From: JANNNX01 sp031398745
GTDB lineage: Bacteria; Actinomycetota; Acidimicrobiia; Acidimicrobiales; CADCSY01
Assembly (NCBI GenBank): GCA_031398745.1
Contig: JANNNX010000008.1
Coordinates: forward strand, 1 to 64,000
DNA length: 64,000 nucleotides
Reading direction: 5' to 3'
Under the pieces are notes generated by a model. That model was not told the DNA's origin and made no database searches. It saw nothing but the letters and a program-made list of their open reading frames with translations. Below are positions 16,005 to 24,760 of the stretch, piece by piece (position 1 is the stretch's first letter; every line of letters starts with the position of its first letter). A program made the translations under genes and the position numbers.

Positions 16005-17048
16005 ATGAAGGCGCTCGTGTACCACGGTCCCGGCCACAAGGCCTGGGAAGATGCACCGAAGCCAGCGATCATCGATGGCGGGGACGCCATCGTGCGCGTC
16101 GACGTGGTGACGATCTGCGGCACCGATCTGCACATCCTCAAGGGTGACGTCCCGGCCGTCACCGACGGTCGGATCCTCGGCCACGAGGCGGTCGGGACCG
16201 TCGATGCGGTGGGCCCCGGGGTCCAGACGCTGGCGGTCGGGGACAGGGTTCTGGTGTCGTGCGTGACGTCGTGCGGTGCCTGCCGGTTCTGCCGGGAGGG
16301 GCGCTACGGGCAGTGCCTCGGGGGCGGCGGCTGGATCCTCGGCAACACCATCGACGGCACCCAGGCCGAGTTCGTCCGCGTCCCGTTCGCCGACCACTCG
16401 ACCTACGCCGTGCCCCCGGGCGTGGCCGACGAGGAAGTCCTGATGCTGGCCGACATCCTCCCGACGGGCTACGAGGTCGGCGTCCTCAACGGGGTCGTGC
16501 GACCCGGTGACGTCGTCGCCGTCGTCGGCGCGGGCCCCATCGGACTCGCCGCCATCATGGGATCTCGGCTGTTCAGCCCGAGCCACATCGTGGCCATCGA
16601 CCTGGCCGACAGCCGTCTCGACGCGGCCAAGCAGTTCGGGGCGGACATCGTCGTGAACAACACGCGGGAGGACGCGGCCACGATCGTCGCCGACCTCACC
16701 GGTGGCCTCGGCGCCGATGTCGCCATCGAAGCCGTCGGCACCCCGGCCACGTTCGAGCAAGCGGTCGGGCTGGCCCGTCCCGGCGGCCACATCGCCAACA
16801 TCGGTGTCCACGGCAAGCCCGCCACCCTGCACCTCGAAGAGCTCTGGAGCCGTGACGTCACCATCACCACCGGGCTCGTCGACACCTACACGACCCCGAC
16901 CTTGCTTCGTCTGGTGCTCAGCCGACAGCTCGAGGCCAGCCGGTTCATCACCCACCACTTCACTCTCGACCAGTTCGAGGAGGCCTACGACGTCTTTGCC
17001 CGGGCCGGCGAGACCGGGGCGCTGAAGGTGGTCCTGACCCGGGTCTGA
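16005..17048 (+). CDS. zinc-dependent alcohol dehydrogenase (MDR family)
   Basis: 347 residues. The catalytic zinc ligands are the C of TICGTDLH, H-E of GHEAVGTV and a later E/D. The structural-zinc lobe has four cysteines (SCGACRFCREGRYGQC). The Rossmann motif is VVGAGPIGLAAI. Sequence style resembles formaldehyde/alcohol dehydrogenases that often accompany phosphoketolase and universal-stress genes. It likely oxidises or reduces a small alcohol/aldehyde with NAD(P). AGGAGG is not perfect, but GGAGG lies 8 bases before the ATG. The 250-base upstream gap has no clear consensus promoter; a small CCAGCG-loop-CGCTGG hairpin lies at 15931-15947. Confidence 0.88.
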   Translation: MKALVYHGPGHKAWEDAPKPAIIDGGDAIVRVDVVTICGTDLHILKGDVPAVTDGRILGHEAVGTVDAVGPGVQTLAVGDRVLVSCVTSCGACRFCREGRYGQCLGGGGWILGNTIDGTQAEFVRVPFADHSTYAVPPGVADEEVLMLADILPTGYEVGVLNGVVRPGDVVAVVGAGPIGLAAIMGSRLFSPSHIVAIDLADSRLDAAKQFGADIVVNNTREDAATIVADLTGGLGADVAIEAVGTPATFEQAVGLARPGGHIANIGVHGKPATLHLEELWSRDVTITTGLVDTYTTPTLLRLVLSRQLEASRFITHHFTLDQFEEAYDVFARAGETGALKVVLTRV

Positions 17049-17084
17049 CGCCCGGGAGCAGCACCCCGGTCCTCGGACCGCTAC

Positions 17085-17564
17085 TCAGATCGGCGGGGCG
17101 GGCGTGTCCCGGGGTGGCCCCCCCAGCAAGTGCTGGTGGAGGTCGCCCGTCAGCGTGTAGATCGCCCGCGTGAGGTCGGTGTTCGTACCGAGCTCCTGAG
17201 CCTCGGTCGTGAAGTCATGATCGGCCTTCGCTCGCTGGAACTCGGCTTGGCGGTTCTGGCCGATCATCACGAACGTCGACAGGAAGATCGCCTCGAGCGA
17301 GACGATCAACGTGAGCCTCGGCCACGGGTCGGACTCGACGAAGAGCATCCAGTTCGCGAACGCGACCGCGTGGAGGTACACGAACGGCATCGACCCCGCG
17401 AAACCCGTGATGCGATCGGCGATCCGGAGCTGCAGGTCCCCGGCGCGTCGAGCAGCATGCTCGAGGACGACGGGGTGATGGAGCGGGGGCGGCGGCGGAC
17501 GGAGCCGGTCCGGGCCGCGAGGGGCGAGTTCCCTCGCGTCTGACGAGGAGCTGTTCATGATCAC
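17085..17564 (-). CDS. DUF1003 membrane protein
   Basis: 159 residues. The DUF1003 core RIADRITGFAGSMPFVYLHAVAFANWML and RLTLIVSLEAIFLSTFVMIGQNRQAEFQRAKADHDF forms two membrane helices with the conserved G-S-x-x-F and Q-N-R motifs. Family function is unknown; it often travels with universal stress proteins. The start at 17564 overlaps the upstream stop by ATGA (M-I-M, either M is possible). It is the last gene of the five-gene operon 20220-17085, convergent with the dehydrogenase. Confidence 0.85.
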   Translation of the reverse strand: MIMNSSSSDARELAPRGPDRLRPPPPPLHHPVVLEHAARRAGDLQLRIADRITGFAGSMPFVYLHAVAFANWMLFVESDPWPRLTLIVSLEAIFLSTFVMIGQNRQAEFQRAKADHDFTTEAQELGTNTDLTRAIYTLTGDLHQHLLGGPPRDTPAPPI

Positions 17565-18448
17565 CGCGCCACGGGAATCACCAGGGCCGGAGCGCTCGAT
17601 GCGTGCACGATGTCAACCGCCCCCGACCCGCGCACCAGGTGGGGAAGCCGGTCCCGAAGACGGCTGGTAACGGCGACGAGCCCCGTGGGATGCGCCGCGA
17701 GGTAGTCCCTCATTCCGGAACCCACCCCGATGGGGTCATAGACGACAGACGTGTCGAGCCCGGGTGCCTCGAGCGCCCATGCCTCGCCGAGGCGGCGAAC
17801 GTACTCGTCGGCGTCCTCGTCGGGTCCGTGATGACGACGCCACGGCGCGCCGATGCGAACCGGGGGCGGGCAGGGCTCCGCCACGGTGACCAGGGTGAGC
17901 TTCATGTCGAGCGCATGCGCCCAGGCCGCAGCGACGGACAGGCCCTCCTCGGAACTCGGGGTGCCGTCGACGCAGGCGACGAGATGGTCGACCTCGAGCG
18001 GCGCGGTCACGGTCCTGTCTTGCGGATCGAGGTGGACGGCGAGCGGTCCGGCGACGACCACGGGTTGGCGACGGCGTTCGATGATGTCGCGGGCGCTCGA
18101 TCCGAGCAGCGTGCCGTCCACCCGTCCGCGCCCGTGGGTCGACAGGCAGATCAGGCAGGCGTCGAGGTTCGAGGCACAGCGAAGGATGGCGGCGGCCACG
18201 TCGGTGTCGACCTCGACGTGGATACGCGGGTCATCCGGATCGACTCCGAGAGCGTGGGCCCCTTGGGAGCGGATGCGGTCGAGCTCGAAGTCGGAGACGA
18301 CGACGCTGACGGTGTGGAGCGCGGCGCCAAAGCGCGCCGCGAGGGCTCGGGCGGTCCGGACGGCACCATCGGCGAGGCGGGTTCCATCGAGCGGAACGAG
18401 AACGGTTCGATAGACGGGGTCGGGAGCCCGGCGGGCGGGGTTGCTCAT
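17561..18448 (-). CDS. tandem universal stress protein
   Basis: 295 residues with two Usp domains (about 12-145 and 155-292). The first domain starts YRTVLVPLDGTRLADGAVRTA and contains LICLSTHGRGRVDGTLLGSSARDII, the ATP-binding G-2x-G-9x-G-S/T type motif. The second starts DHLVACVDGTPSSEEGL and ends ALVIPVAR, with a degenerate nucleotide loop. It is likely an ATP-binding stress/dormancy protein in the cytoplasm. The start overlaps the upstream gene by ATGA (18445-18448). Confidence 0.9.
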   Translation of the reverse strand: MSNPARRAPDPVYRTVLVPLDGTRLADGAVRTARALAARFGAALHTVSVVVSDFELDRIRSQGAHALGVDPDDPRIHVEVDTDVAAAILRCASNLDACLICLSTHGRGRVDGTLLGSSARDIIERRRQPVVVAGPLAVHLDPQDRTVTAPLEVDHLVACVDGTPSSEEGLSVAAAWAHALDMKLTLVTVAEPCPPPVRIGAPWRRHHGPDEDADEYVRRLGEAWALEAPGLDTSVVYDPIGVGSGMRDYLAAHPTGLVAVTSRLRDRLPHLVRGSGAVDIVHASSAPALVIPVAR

Positions 18449-19179
18449 GGTCCCTCCTCCGGGAGCGAGTGGTCGCCGCGAAGGATCGTGACCGCGAGGG
18501 CACCGACCCACACCCCGACGAGGAGCCAGGCACCGGCTGCGACCGGGCCACCCGGGGCCAGCCAGCCACGATCGACGAACGACGCAACGCTGGCGACGGC
18601 GGCGAGCACGGCGATCTCGATGTCGAAGCGGAGCAACCACTGGTCTGGTCGGCGCTGGGTCATGGCGATGACACGGGCGTTGGCGGCCACGACACCGGCC
18701 ACCGGAAGGAGCGCCAACGTGGACACGAGCTTGGCGGCCACGAAGACGGCGAACACCGATGCGTCGGCCGTTGGAGGTTCGGCGAGCAGGGTGGCCGTCG
18801 CCAGCAGCGCCCCCGCCAGCGTGAGCAGGGCGATGCCGATGGCTCCCATGACGAGCGTCACGGTCCACCGCCACTGGGCGACATCGGTCCGGCGGGCGGT
18901 GAAGGTGTGCAGGCTCGCGAGGAACGGAACGAGCAGGAGACCGCCGACGACGATCGTGTATGCCGACACCATCACCGATGTGGCGTGGTCCGACAGGTGG
19001 GCCCGTACCACCTCCGGCGTCGAGTCGATGCTCGGCGTCGAGGACAGCAAGCTGGTGGCAAAGACGAGCGCGACCACCCCGACGACCCCGAGCACCGCGC
19101 CGGCGCGTTCTCCCGCCGCCGGCGCTAGCCGGCGGCGGGAAACGAGCGGCGCCATGGTTGTTGCCGCAGCCTGGGTCAC
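18445..19179 (-). CDS. six-helix membrane protein, unknown
   Basis: 244 residues with about six or seven hydrophobic segments (AVLGVVGVVALVFATSLL, VMVSAYTIVVGGLLLVPFLASL, TLVMGAIGIALLTLAGALLAT, FAVFVAAKLVSTLALLPVAG, IEIAVLAAVASVASF, AAGAWLLVGVWVGALAVTIL). The STPEVVRAHLSDHATSVMVSAY stretch resembles a DUF4386-like layout. I do not recognise a function. It is embedded in the stress operon, 1 base after the HdeD gene and overlapping the Usp gene. Confidence 0.65.
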   Translation of the reverse strand: MTQAAATTMAPLVSRRRLAPAAGERAGAVLGVVGVVALVFATSLLSSTPSIDSTPEVVRAHLSDHATSVMVSAYTIVVGGLLLVPFLASLHTFTARRTDVAQWRWTVTLVMGAIGIALLTLAGALLATATLLAEPPTADASVFAVFVAAKLVSTLALLPVAGVVAANARVIAMTQRRPDQWLLRFDIEIAVLAAVASVASFVDRGWLAPGGPVAAGAWLLVGVWVGALAVTILRGDHSLPEEGP

Positions 19180-19180
19180 G

Positions 19181-19768
19181 TCAGCCCACCGCGTGTCCGG
19201 GCCGGGAAGCGCCGAGGCTTCTCGGGTCGGTCAGGTCGCTGGTCTCCTGGCGGACGACCGAGGCAAGCCACAGCTCGTGGCCCCCGAAGAAGACCGACAA
19301 CCAACCGATCGCCCAGGTGATGCCGATCGCTCCGGCACCCGGGTCGATGACGAGGAGCACGCCCAGGAGCACCAAGGCAACGCCCCCGAGCGCGATCGAC
19401 CACGTTCCGCTCAGCTGCCTGCGAGTGCTGATCGCGAACGCGATCCGCGATCCACCGACGACGAACGACCAGGTCGCGATCACGACGAGGAGCGCCAAGG
19501 CGGTCATGGACGGCCACAGGAGCGTGACCACCCCGGCCCCGATGCCGGTCAGGCCCCAGAAGGCGACCCATCCTCGGTGAACCAGCACCCGATCGGTGAT
19601 CGCAGCCGATAGAGCCGTGATCCCGTCGACGAAGGCGAATGCACCCCAGAGCACCACGAGGGCCCAGAGCGTGATGGAGGGCCACACGAGCGTGGCCAAC
19701 CCGAAGAGCACTGCGGCGACGCCGTGGACCGCGAGCCGCTTCCAGCTGCCGATGAAGGGCCGCATCAT
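19181..19768 (-). CDS. HdeD family (DUF308) membrane protein
   Basis: 195 residues with six membrane helices arranged as repeated WPSITLWALVVLWGAFAFVDG and WPSMTALALLVVIATWSFVVGG units. This is the internal-repeat signature of the HdeD/DUF308 family, named for acid-resistance protein HdeD of E. coli. The start overlaps the upstream coiled-coil gene's stop by ATGA (19765-19768). It is part of the five-gene operon with the universal stress protein. Confidence 0.85.
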   Translation of the reverse strand: MMRPFIGSWKRLAVHGVAAVLFGLATLVWPSITLWALVVLWGAFAFVDGITALSAAITDRVLVHRGWVAFWGLTGIGAGVVTLLWPSMTALALLVVIATWSFVVGGSRIAFAISTRRQLSGTWSIALGGVALVLLGVLLVIDPGAGAIGITWAIGWLSVFFGGHELWLASVVRQETSDLTDPRSLGASRPGHAVG

Positions 19769-20220
19769 GACGTCGCTCCTGCGGTCGCAGCCTTCGGCCC
19801 GACCGCCAGGTCGTCGGCCGCCATTCGGGCGAGGGTGGCGTCGATGACCGCGTACTCGGCGACGTTGAGGAAGTACGCAGCCAGCTCGATCGCGGCTGCG
19901 GCGTCCTCTTCGGCGGCCTCGGCCACGCGCGCCGCCCGGTTCACCTCGTGTTCCGACTGGCGCTTCTCGACGCGAGCGCGCAGCTCGTCGAGTGGTCGCC
20001 TCATCGACACCTTGGTGTCGTCCCACCATGTGCGACCGGCCGCCGCGGCGTCGCGCACCGCGGACTCGATCTCGCCGACGTCAGACCTGAGCGCCTCGTC
20101 GATCTCGTGACGGCGCTGCTCGAGCTTGGCCCGATCAGCCTCGAACGTGGATGTCGCCGAATCCTCGAGGACCTTGACGCGAGCGGCGAGGTCCTCCAAC
20201 GACTGTGACAGTTGCTTCAT
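19765..20220 (-). CDS. coiled-coil stress operon protein
   Basis: 151 residues, helical and charged. An N-terminal coiled coil (SQSLEDLAARVKVLEDSATSTFEADRAK) is followed by a second helix pair with DDTKVSMRRPLDELRARVEKRQSEHEVNRAARVAE and an alanine-rich C-terminal helix (AAAAIELAAYFLNVAEYAVIDAT). The C-terminal part resembles helical repeats seen in proteins linked to universal-stress operons. No enzymatic motif is visible. AGGAGGAG precedes the ATG. It is the first gene of the operon running to 17085. Confidence 0.6.
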   Translation of the reverse strand: MKQLSQSLEDLAARVKVLEDSATSTFEADRAKLEQRRHEIDEALRSDVGEIESAVRDAAAAGRTWWDDTKVSMRRPLDELRARVEKRQSEHEVNRAARVAEAAEEDAAAAIELAAYFLNVAEYAVIDATLARMAADDLAVGPKAATAGATS

Positions 20221-20307
20221 GACTCCTCCTATGGGTTGGCCTACGAGGCGAACGTAAGGCGGAGTGCCAGCGCATCGAATCCCAGAAAACCCCAGTCTTG
20301 GGCGGTG

Positions 20308-23112
20308 TCAGCTCGGGAGTTCGGCCTGCGCGAGATGGGTCCGTGAGGACACGCCGAGCTTCACGAAGACCTTGCGCAGGTGGTACTCGACCGTGCTCGT
20401 CGAGATGTAGAGCTGGGCCGCGATCTCGTGGTTCCGCTCGCCCGCGGCGGCGAGTCGCGCGATCTGTGCTTCCTGAGGGGTGAGGGCCGCCCCGGAGGGC
20501 TTGGACCGCTTCCGCACGTGCTCGCCCGTCGCCGCGAGCTCCCCTGCGGCACGGGTCGCGAAGCGCTCGGCCCCCATCGCCTCGAATGTCTCGAGCGCGT
20601 CCTGCAGTGGCTGCCGGGCGTCGCGACGGCGCCTCGCCCGCCGCAGCCACTCTCCGTAGAGGAGGTTGGTTCGTGCCTGCTCCGTCGCCAGCGTCGACCG
20701 TGAGATCTCCTCGCGCGCGGACCGGAACAGATCGTCCGCCTCGTCGCCGTCCGCCATGAGCGCTCGAGACCGGAGCAGCAGCGCTCGCGCCCAGGACGTA
20801 CAGGACGCGTCGACGTGGTCAGCGAGTTGCACGACCGCTCGCTCGGCCACGTCCGCCTCGCCGCAGCGCGTCGCGGCCTCGGCGAGGTCGGCCAGAGCGA
20901 CGGTTCCAAGGCCCACGCGGCCATGCCCCACACCGTGTTGCGCGGTGCGGAGGGCGGCCTCGTAGTGGCCACCACCGATCTCGAGCACCGTCAGCGCCGC
21001 GTACGCCTGATCGATGGCGACCCCCCTCCCCTGCTCGTGCCCCTCCTGCATCATTCGGCGCGCTCCGACTCGCGTCGCGTCCTCCCTTCCCTGCCACGCG
21101 TCGGCCATGACCTGCGCAGCCGCCGGTGACCCGAGCAGACCGCGGACGCCCGTGAGCGCGACGAGGTCCTCGGCCTCGGCGAGGTGCGAGGCTGCCGATC
21201 CGGGCCGCCCCTGCAGGACCTCCAACCAACTGCGAAAACCAAGTGCGAGGGGGAGCGCGGCGAGCGCTCCGGTGCCGCGGGCCAGCTCCACCCAGGCCCG
21301 CGTGAGTTCGTCCCATCTCCGGTCGTCGAGGATCCCAACGGCCGAGAGAACCGTGCCGAAGTAGACGACGTGGACGTGGTGTCCAGCGGCCTGTTCGAAC
21401 CGGGTGCGGTCTCTGGCCGCGTCGGCCACCGCGGCGCGCAACAACGGCACCGCTTCCCGGGCTCCGTCCGCGAGCTGGAGGGCGACTCCCCCGAGGAGCT
21501 GGCGCAGTGGCGCCGGCACCTGCGGCTCGGCCCCGAGACTCCGGGAGGCGTCCGCCATCGCCAGTCGGGTGCTGTCGTCGAGGAGGTGGGTGCCTCCCAG
21601 CGCGATGGCGTCCGCGGCCACACAGATGCCGAGTGCCAGTTCAGCGTCGTCGAGACTCACGTCGGACAGCGCTCGGGCCAGGAACTCACCCGCCTCTCGG
21701 ACGTCCCCGCCGACCAGATGGATCAACGCGGCGGTCCACGCGGCGTTGCCGCGATGCCGTACGTCCAACCCCGTGGCCGTCGCCCGATCGAGCATCTCCT
21801 GGGCACGGTGGCTTCGGCCCGCGGTGAGCTCGGTGCGGGCCGCCTCCAGGAGCCGGTCGGTGGCGCGGGACTGGTCGGGCGTGAGCTCGGCGGCGCGCCA
21901 GAGATACGCCGCCGCCACCGAGGCGCCGCCCTGTCGCCGGAGACGCTCGGAGGCCGCTTCGAGCTCGACCGCGGTCTGCTCGTCGGGTCCAGCGGCGGCC
22001 GCCCCGAGGTGCCAGGCGCGTCGGTCAGCCTCACCCTCGGCGTCGAGCACGTGGGCCAGCGCCGCGTGCGCGGCGCGGCGCTGTGCGGGGGTGGCCGAGT
22101 AGTAGACCGCGGAACGTACGAGCGGGTGCCGGAACTCGACCTTCGGCGTGAAAGACACGAGGCCTGTCGCCTCGGCCACCTCCACCGCGTCGTCCCACGG
22201 CGTGCGTACCAGCACGTTCGCCGCCCGTCGCAGCAGGCCTGGGTCTCCCATCCGCTCCGCGCTCGCCAGCAGGACCAGCGTGCGCCCGTCGTCGTTGAGC
22301 TGGTGCAGCCTCGACTGGAACACCCGGGAGAGGCGCGCCCCGATCGGCAGCGGGTCGGGAAGCGGTACCGCGCCCCGCAGCTGCTCGGCCGACAGCACAC
22401 TCGGAAGCTCAGCCAGCGCGAGCGGATTGCCCTCGGTGGCGGCAACGAGTCGATCGGCGACGTCGGGATCGATCGCGGTCTTGACGGAGGACGTCAGGAG
22501 CTCGAGTGCCTCGACGGGGGCCAGCCCGGCCACCTCGAGTCGGGGAACGCCTTCGAAGCCGTCCCAGCTGGTCGGTGTCGTGCGCGTCGCCGCGAGGAGC
22601 ACGACGCGCTCGGCATGCAGCCTCCGAGCGACGAACGACAGAACCGTCAGCGACTCGTCATCGATCCACTGTGCGTCGTCGACCACCACGAGGACGGGCC
22701 GAAGCCCGGCGGCATCGGCCAGCAAGGTCAGCACGGCCAGCCCGACGAGGTAGGGGTCGGGCTGGTCGTGCGGCACCGTACCGAGCACGGCCTGCAGCAC
22801 ACGACGTTGCGGGTCGGGCAGCGCCTCGAAGGCGCTGACGAGTGGGAGCACGAGCTGGTGCACGCCGGCGAAGCCAAACGCCATCTCGGACTCGACCCCC
22901 GTGACGTGCAGCACTTGGAAGTCGCTCGCGGCGTCGACCGTGTGGCGTAGCAGCGACGACTTGCCGATCCCCGCCGGGCCGGAGAGGACAAGGGAGCCGC
23001 TCCGGCTGCGAAGTGCATCCTGGAGCAGCGCGTCGATGACCCCACGCTCTCGGGCGCGGCCACCGAAGACGGGGTGCAGTGTCTCCTGTTCCTGGCCATT
23101 CCCGTTCGACAC
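20308..23112 (-). CDS. large ATP-binding LuxR-type regulator (LAL family)
   Basis: 934 residues. N-terminal AAA-type ATPase with Walker A GPAGIGKSS (about 45-53) and Walker B VLVVVDDAQWID. A roughly 500-residue alpha-helical TPR-like middle follows. The C-terminal LuxR/GerE helix-turn-helix reads LTPQEAQIARLAAAGERNHEIAAQLYISTSTVEYHL, ending near the stop. LAL regulators activate operons on binding a ligand. The gene lies 87 bases upstream of the five-gene stress operon on the same strand, so it may control it. GTG start with GAGGAGG upstream. Confidence 0.9.
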   Translation of the reverse strand: MSNGNGQEQETLHPVFGGRARERGVIDALLQDALRSRSGSLVLSGPAGIGKSSLLRHTVDAASDFQVLHVTGVESEMAFGFAGVHQLVLPLVSAFEALPDPQRRVLQAVLGTVPHDQPDPYLVGLAVLTLLADAAGLRPVLVVVDDAQWIDDESLTVLSFVARRLHAERVVLLAATRTTPTSWDGFEGVPRLEVAGLAPVEALELLTSSVKTAIDPDVADRLVAATEGNPLALAELPSVLSAEQLRGAVPLPDPLPIGARLSRVFQSRLHQLNDDGRTLVLLASAERMGDPGLLRRAANVLVRTPWDDAVEVAEATGLVSFTPKVEFRHPLVRSAVYYSATPAQRRAAHAALAHVLDAEGEADRRAWHLGAAAAGPDEQTAVELEAASERLRRQGGASVAAAYLWRAAELTPDQSRATDRLLEAARTELTAGRSHRAQEMLDRATATGLDVRHRGNAAWTAALIHLVGGDVREAGEFLARALSDVSLDDAELALGICVAADAIALGGTHLLDDSTRLAMADASRSLGAEPQVPAPLRQLLGGVALQLADGAREAVPLLRAAVADAARDRTRFEQAAGHHVHVVYFGTVLSAVGILDDRRWDELTRAWVELARGTGALAALPLALGFRSWLEVLQGRPGSAASHLAEAEDLVALTGVRGLLGSPAAAQVMADAWQGREDATRVGARRMMQEGHEQGRGVAIDQAYAALTVLEIGGGHYEAALRTAQHGVGHGRVGLGTVALADLAEAATRCGEADVAERAVVQLADHVDASCTSWARALLLRSRALMADGDEADDLFRSAREEISRSTLATEQARTNLLYGEWLRRARRRRDARQPLQDALETFEAMGAERFATRAAGELAATGEHVRKRSKPSGAALTPQEAQIARLAAAGERNHEIAAQLYISTSTVEYHLRKVFVKLGVSSRTHLAQAELPS

Positions 23113-23338
23113 GGCGCCCTCCTCGCCAGGCGCGACCCTCGCACCACCGACGATTCATCACACCACCGATCGAGCGACGTTCGCCACGGACGAACGTCCC
23201 AGTTCCAGACGGTTACTCCTCTCCGGCAAAACACGACCTAATCGGTCGACATTACGGGGTACGCTGGGTCGGTGCTTCGGCGCGACGGCGGTGGGCCTGC
23301 CCACGACCCCGCCGATCCCGAGACGAGAGTGGACCCAC

Positions 23339-23932
23339 ATGTCGGTCACTGACCACCCGATCGCCAACAACGACGCCAAGGCCACGGGGTTCACCCGTCA
23401 GCAAGAGGCCAACCGCCCGATCGCGGCCCACGCCCCCCGGAGCTACCGGCTCTTCGGGTTCCCCGACCCGGTGAGCGAGACCTCGGCCCGGCTCGTCGCG
23501 GGTGGCGTGGTGACCATGGTGGTCGTCGCCCTCGCGTTCGAGTGGCGGTGGCTCACCGCCGTCATCGCCTACGGGTTCGTCGCCCGCGTCCTCACCGGGC
23601 CCAAGGCCAGCCCTCTGGGCCTACTCGTCACCCGAGTCATCGCCCCCCGGCTGCCCGTCGCCACCAGGTTCGTGCCTGGCCCACCGAAGCGGTTCGCCCA
23701 GGGCGTCGGTGCCGTGTTCTCGCTCACCGCGCTCGCCCTCACCCTCACCGGGCACTGGGGCGGTGCCCAGGTCGCGCTCGGCCTCCTGGCCACCGCCGCC
23801 TTCCTGGAGGCCGCCTTCCGGCTCTGCCTCGGCTGCACGGGGTTCGCGCTCCTGATGCGCGCCGGCATCATCCCCGACGAGGTCTGCGAACGCTGCGGCG
23901 ATCTATGGGGTGCCCGGGCACGCGCCGCCTGA
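23339..23932 (+). CDS. DUF4395 membrane protein
   Basis: 197 residues. Membrane helices lie at about 50-85, 120-140 and 145-160. The Cys-containing C-terminus FRLCLGCTGFALLMRAGIIPDEVCERC matches DUF4395, a family often fused or linked to thioredoxin or sulfur-transfer proteins. The C-x-G-C and C-x-x-C motifs suggest redox or metal chemistry. The 225-base gap between this gene and the LuxR gene contains no feature I can name with confidence. Confidence 0.78.
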   Translation: MSVTDHPIANNDAKATGFTRQQEANRPIAAHAPRSYRLFGFPDPVSETSARLVAGGVVTMVVVALAFEWRWLTAVIAYGFVARVLTGPKASPLGLLVTRVIAPRLPVATRFVPGPPKRFAQGVGAVFSLTALALTLTGHWGGAQVALGLLATAAFLEAAFRLCLGCTGFALLMRAGIIPDEVCERCGDLWGARARAA

Positions 23933-23945
23933 CGTCAGATCCCGA

Positions 23946-24626
23946 TCAGCGCGCCGGGGTGATCGGCGCGAGGACCGGGTGCTGGCCGAGCCACGACGGG
24001 AGACGGCGAACCAGGTCTCGCGGGCCGGTGGAGACGATCTGTCCCTGGCGCACGGCGGCGTCGAAGGTGGCGTCGCCCATCCACACCTGGGTGAGGGTCC
24101 GCAGGTGGGCGGCGACGGTGACGTCCACCTCCCGGCGTGGGTCCACGTCGCACAGATCGACGGTGCCGGCATCCACCACGAACCAGTACGGCTTGCGGCC
24201 GGCGTCGGGTAGCCCGAGGTCAAGCAACACCACACACGAGTCCCGCCCCAATCCGGCAGGGTCGAGGAATCGGCGCACGTCCCAGAGCAGCTCGTCGGCG
24301 TCGAGGTCGCGGTCCGAGTAGGTGCTGCGAGACCATCGCTGACCCCACTCGCCGAAGGCCAGGACGATCGGGAAAAGCTCCTGGCCCGCCTCGGTGAGGG
24401 TGTAGCGGACCGAGTCTCGCCCCTCGAGCCGCTCGACGACACCAGCCTGCTCGAGCTGCTTGAGGCGCTTGGACAGCGTGGCCGGCGGGCACGCGGGAAT
24501 GCCCTTGCGGAGCTCGGTGAACCGGCTGCTGCCGGACAGGAGCTCACGCACGACCAGGATCGCCCACCGCTCACAGAGGACGTCGGCGGCCTTGGCCACC
24601 GGGCAGAACGACGGGTACTCGGGCAC
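23946..24626 (-). CDS. HxlR family transcriptional regulator
   Basis: 226 residues. The N-terminal HxlR winged helix has FCPVAKAADVLCERWAILVVRELLSG, FTELRKGIPACPPATLSKRLKQLEQAGVVER and the wing YTLTEAGQEL. An unusual C-terminal extension of about 110 residues (WFVVDAGTVDLCDVDP, VAAHLRTLTQVWMGDATFD) resembles an SCP2/sterol-carrier-like ligand domain. The frame extends to 24713, but GTG at 24626 places the domain at the N-terminus. It is divergent from an ABC transporter across a nested palindrome at 24662-24698. Confidence 0.85.
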   Translation of the reverse strand: MPEYPSFCPVAKAADVLCERWAILVVRELLSGSSRFTELRKGIPACPPATLSKRLKQLEQAGVVERLEGRDSVRYTLTEAGQELFPIVLAFGEWGQRWSRSTYSDRDLDADELLWDVRRFLDPAGLGRDSCVVLLDLGLPDAGRKPYWFVVDAGTVDLCDVDPRREVDVTVAAHLRTLTQVWMGDATFDAAVRQGQIVSTGPRDLVRRLPSWLGQHPVLAPITPAR

Positions 24627-24661
24627 GCCCGCACGGTAGCCACATCGGCCCGGGCGAGCTG

Positions 24662-24698
24662 GTTCAGACGTTGTACCGGGTTGGTACACACCCTGAAC
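24662..24698. promoter_or_regulatory. nested palindromic operator, HxlR/ABC intergenic
   Basis: Two inverted repeats share one centre (24680): TGTACC at 24672-24677 with GGTACA at 24683-24688 (5-nt spacer), and GTTCAG at 24662-24667 with CTGAAC at 24693-24698. The inner and outer arms are each separated by 4 nt. The 37-bp symmetric site sits between the divergent HxlR gene (start 24626) and ABC ATPase gene (start 24761), and the GTAC core fits known HxlR-type sites. Confidence 0.75.
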
Positions 24699-24760
24699 TG
24701 GAGGCAGGCGCACCGCGCTCCCGACGATGGCCTGACCGTCATCGAAGCCAGGAGCGCCGG

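Noticed and set aside
20221..20307. CCCA-loop-TGGG followed by TTTT, as a terminator after the LuxR gene
   Set aside because: The stem is only about 4 bp and the intervening spacing is poor, so it was not listed.
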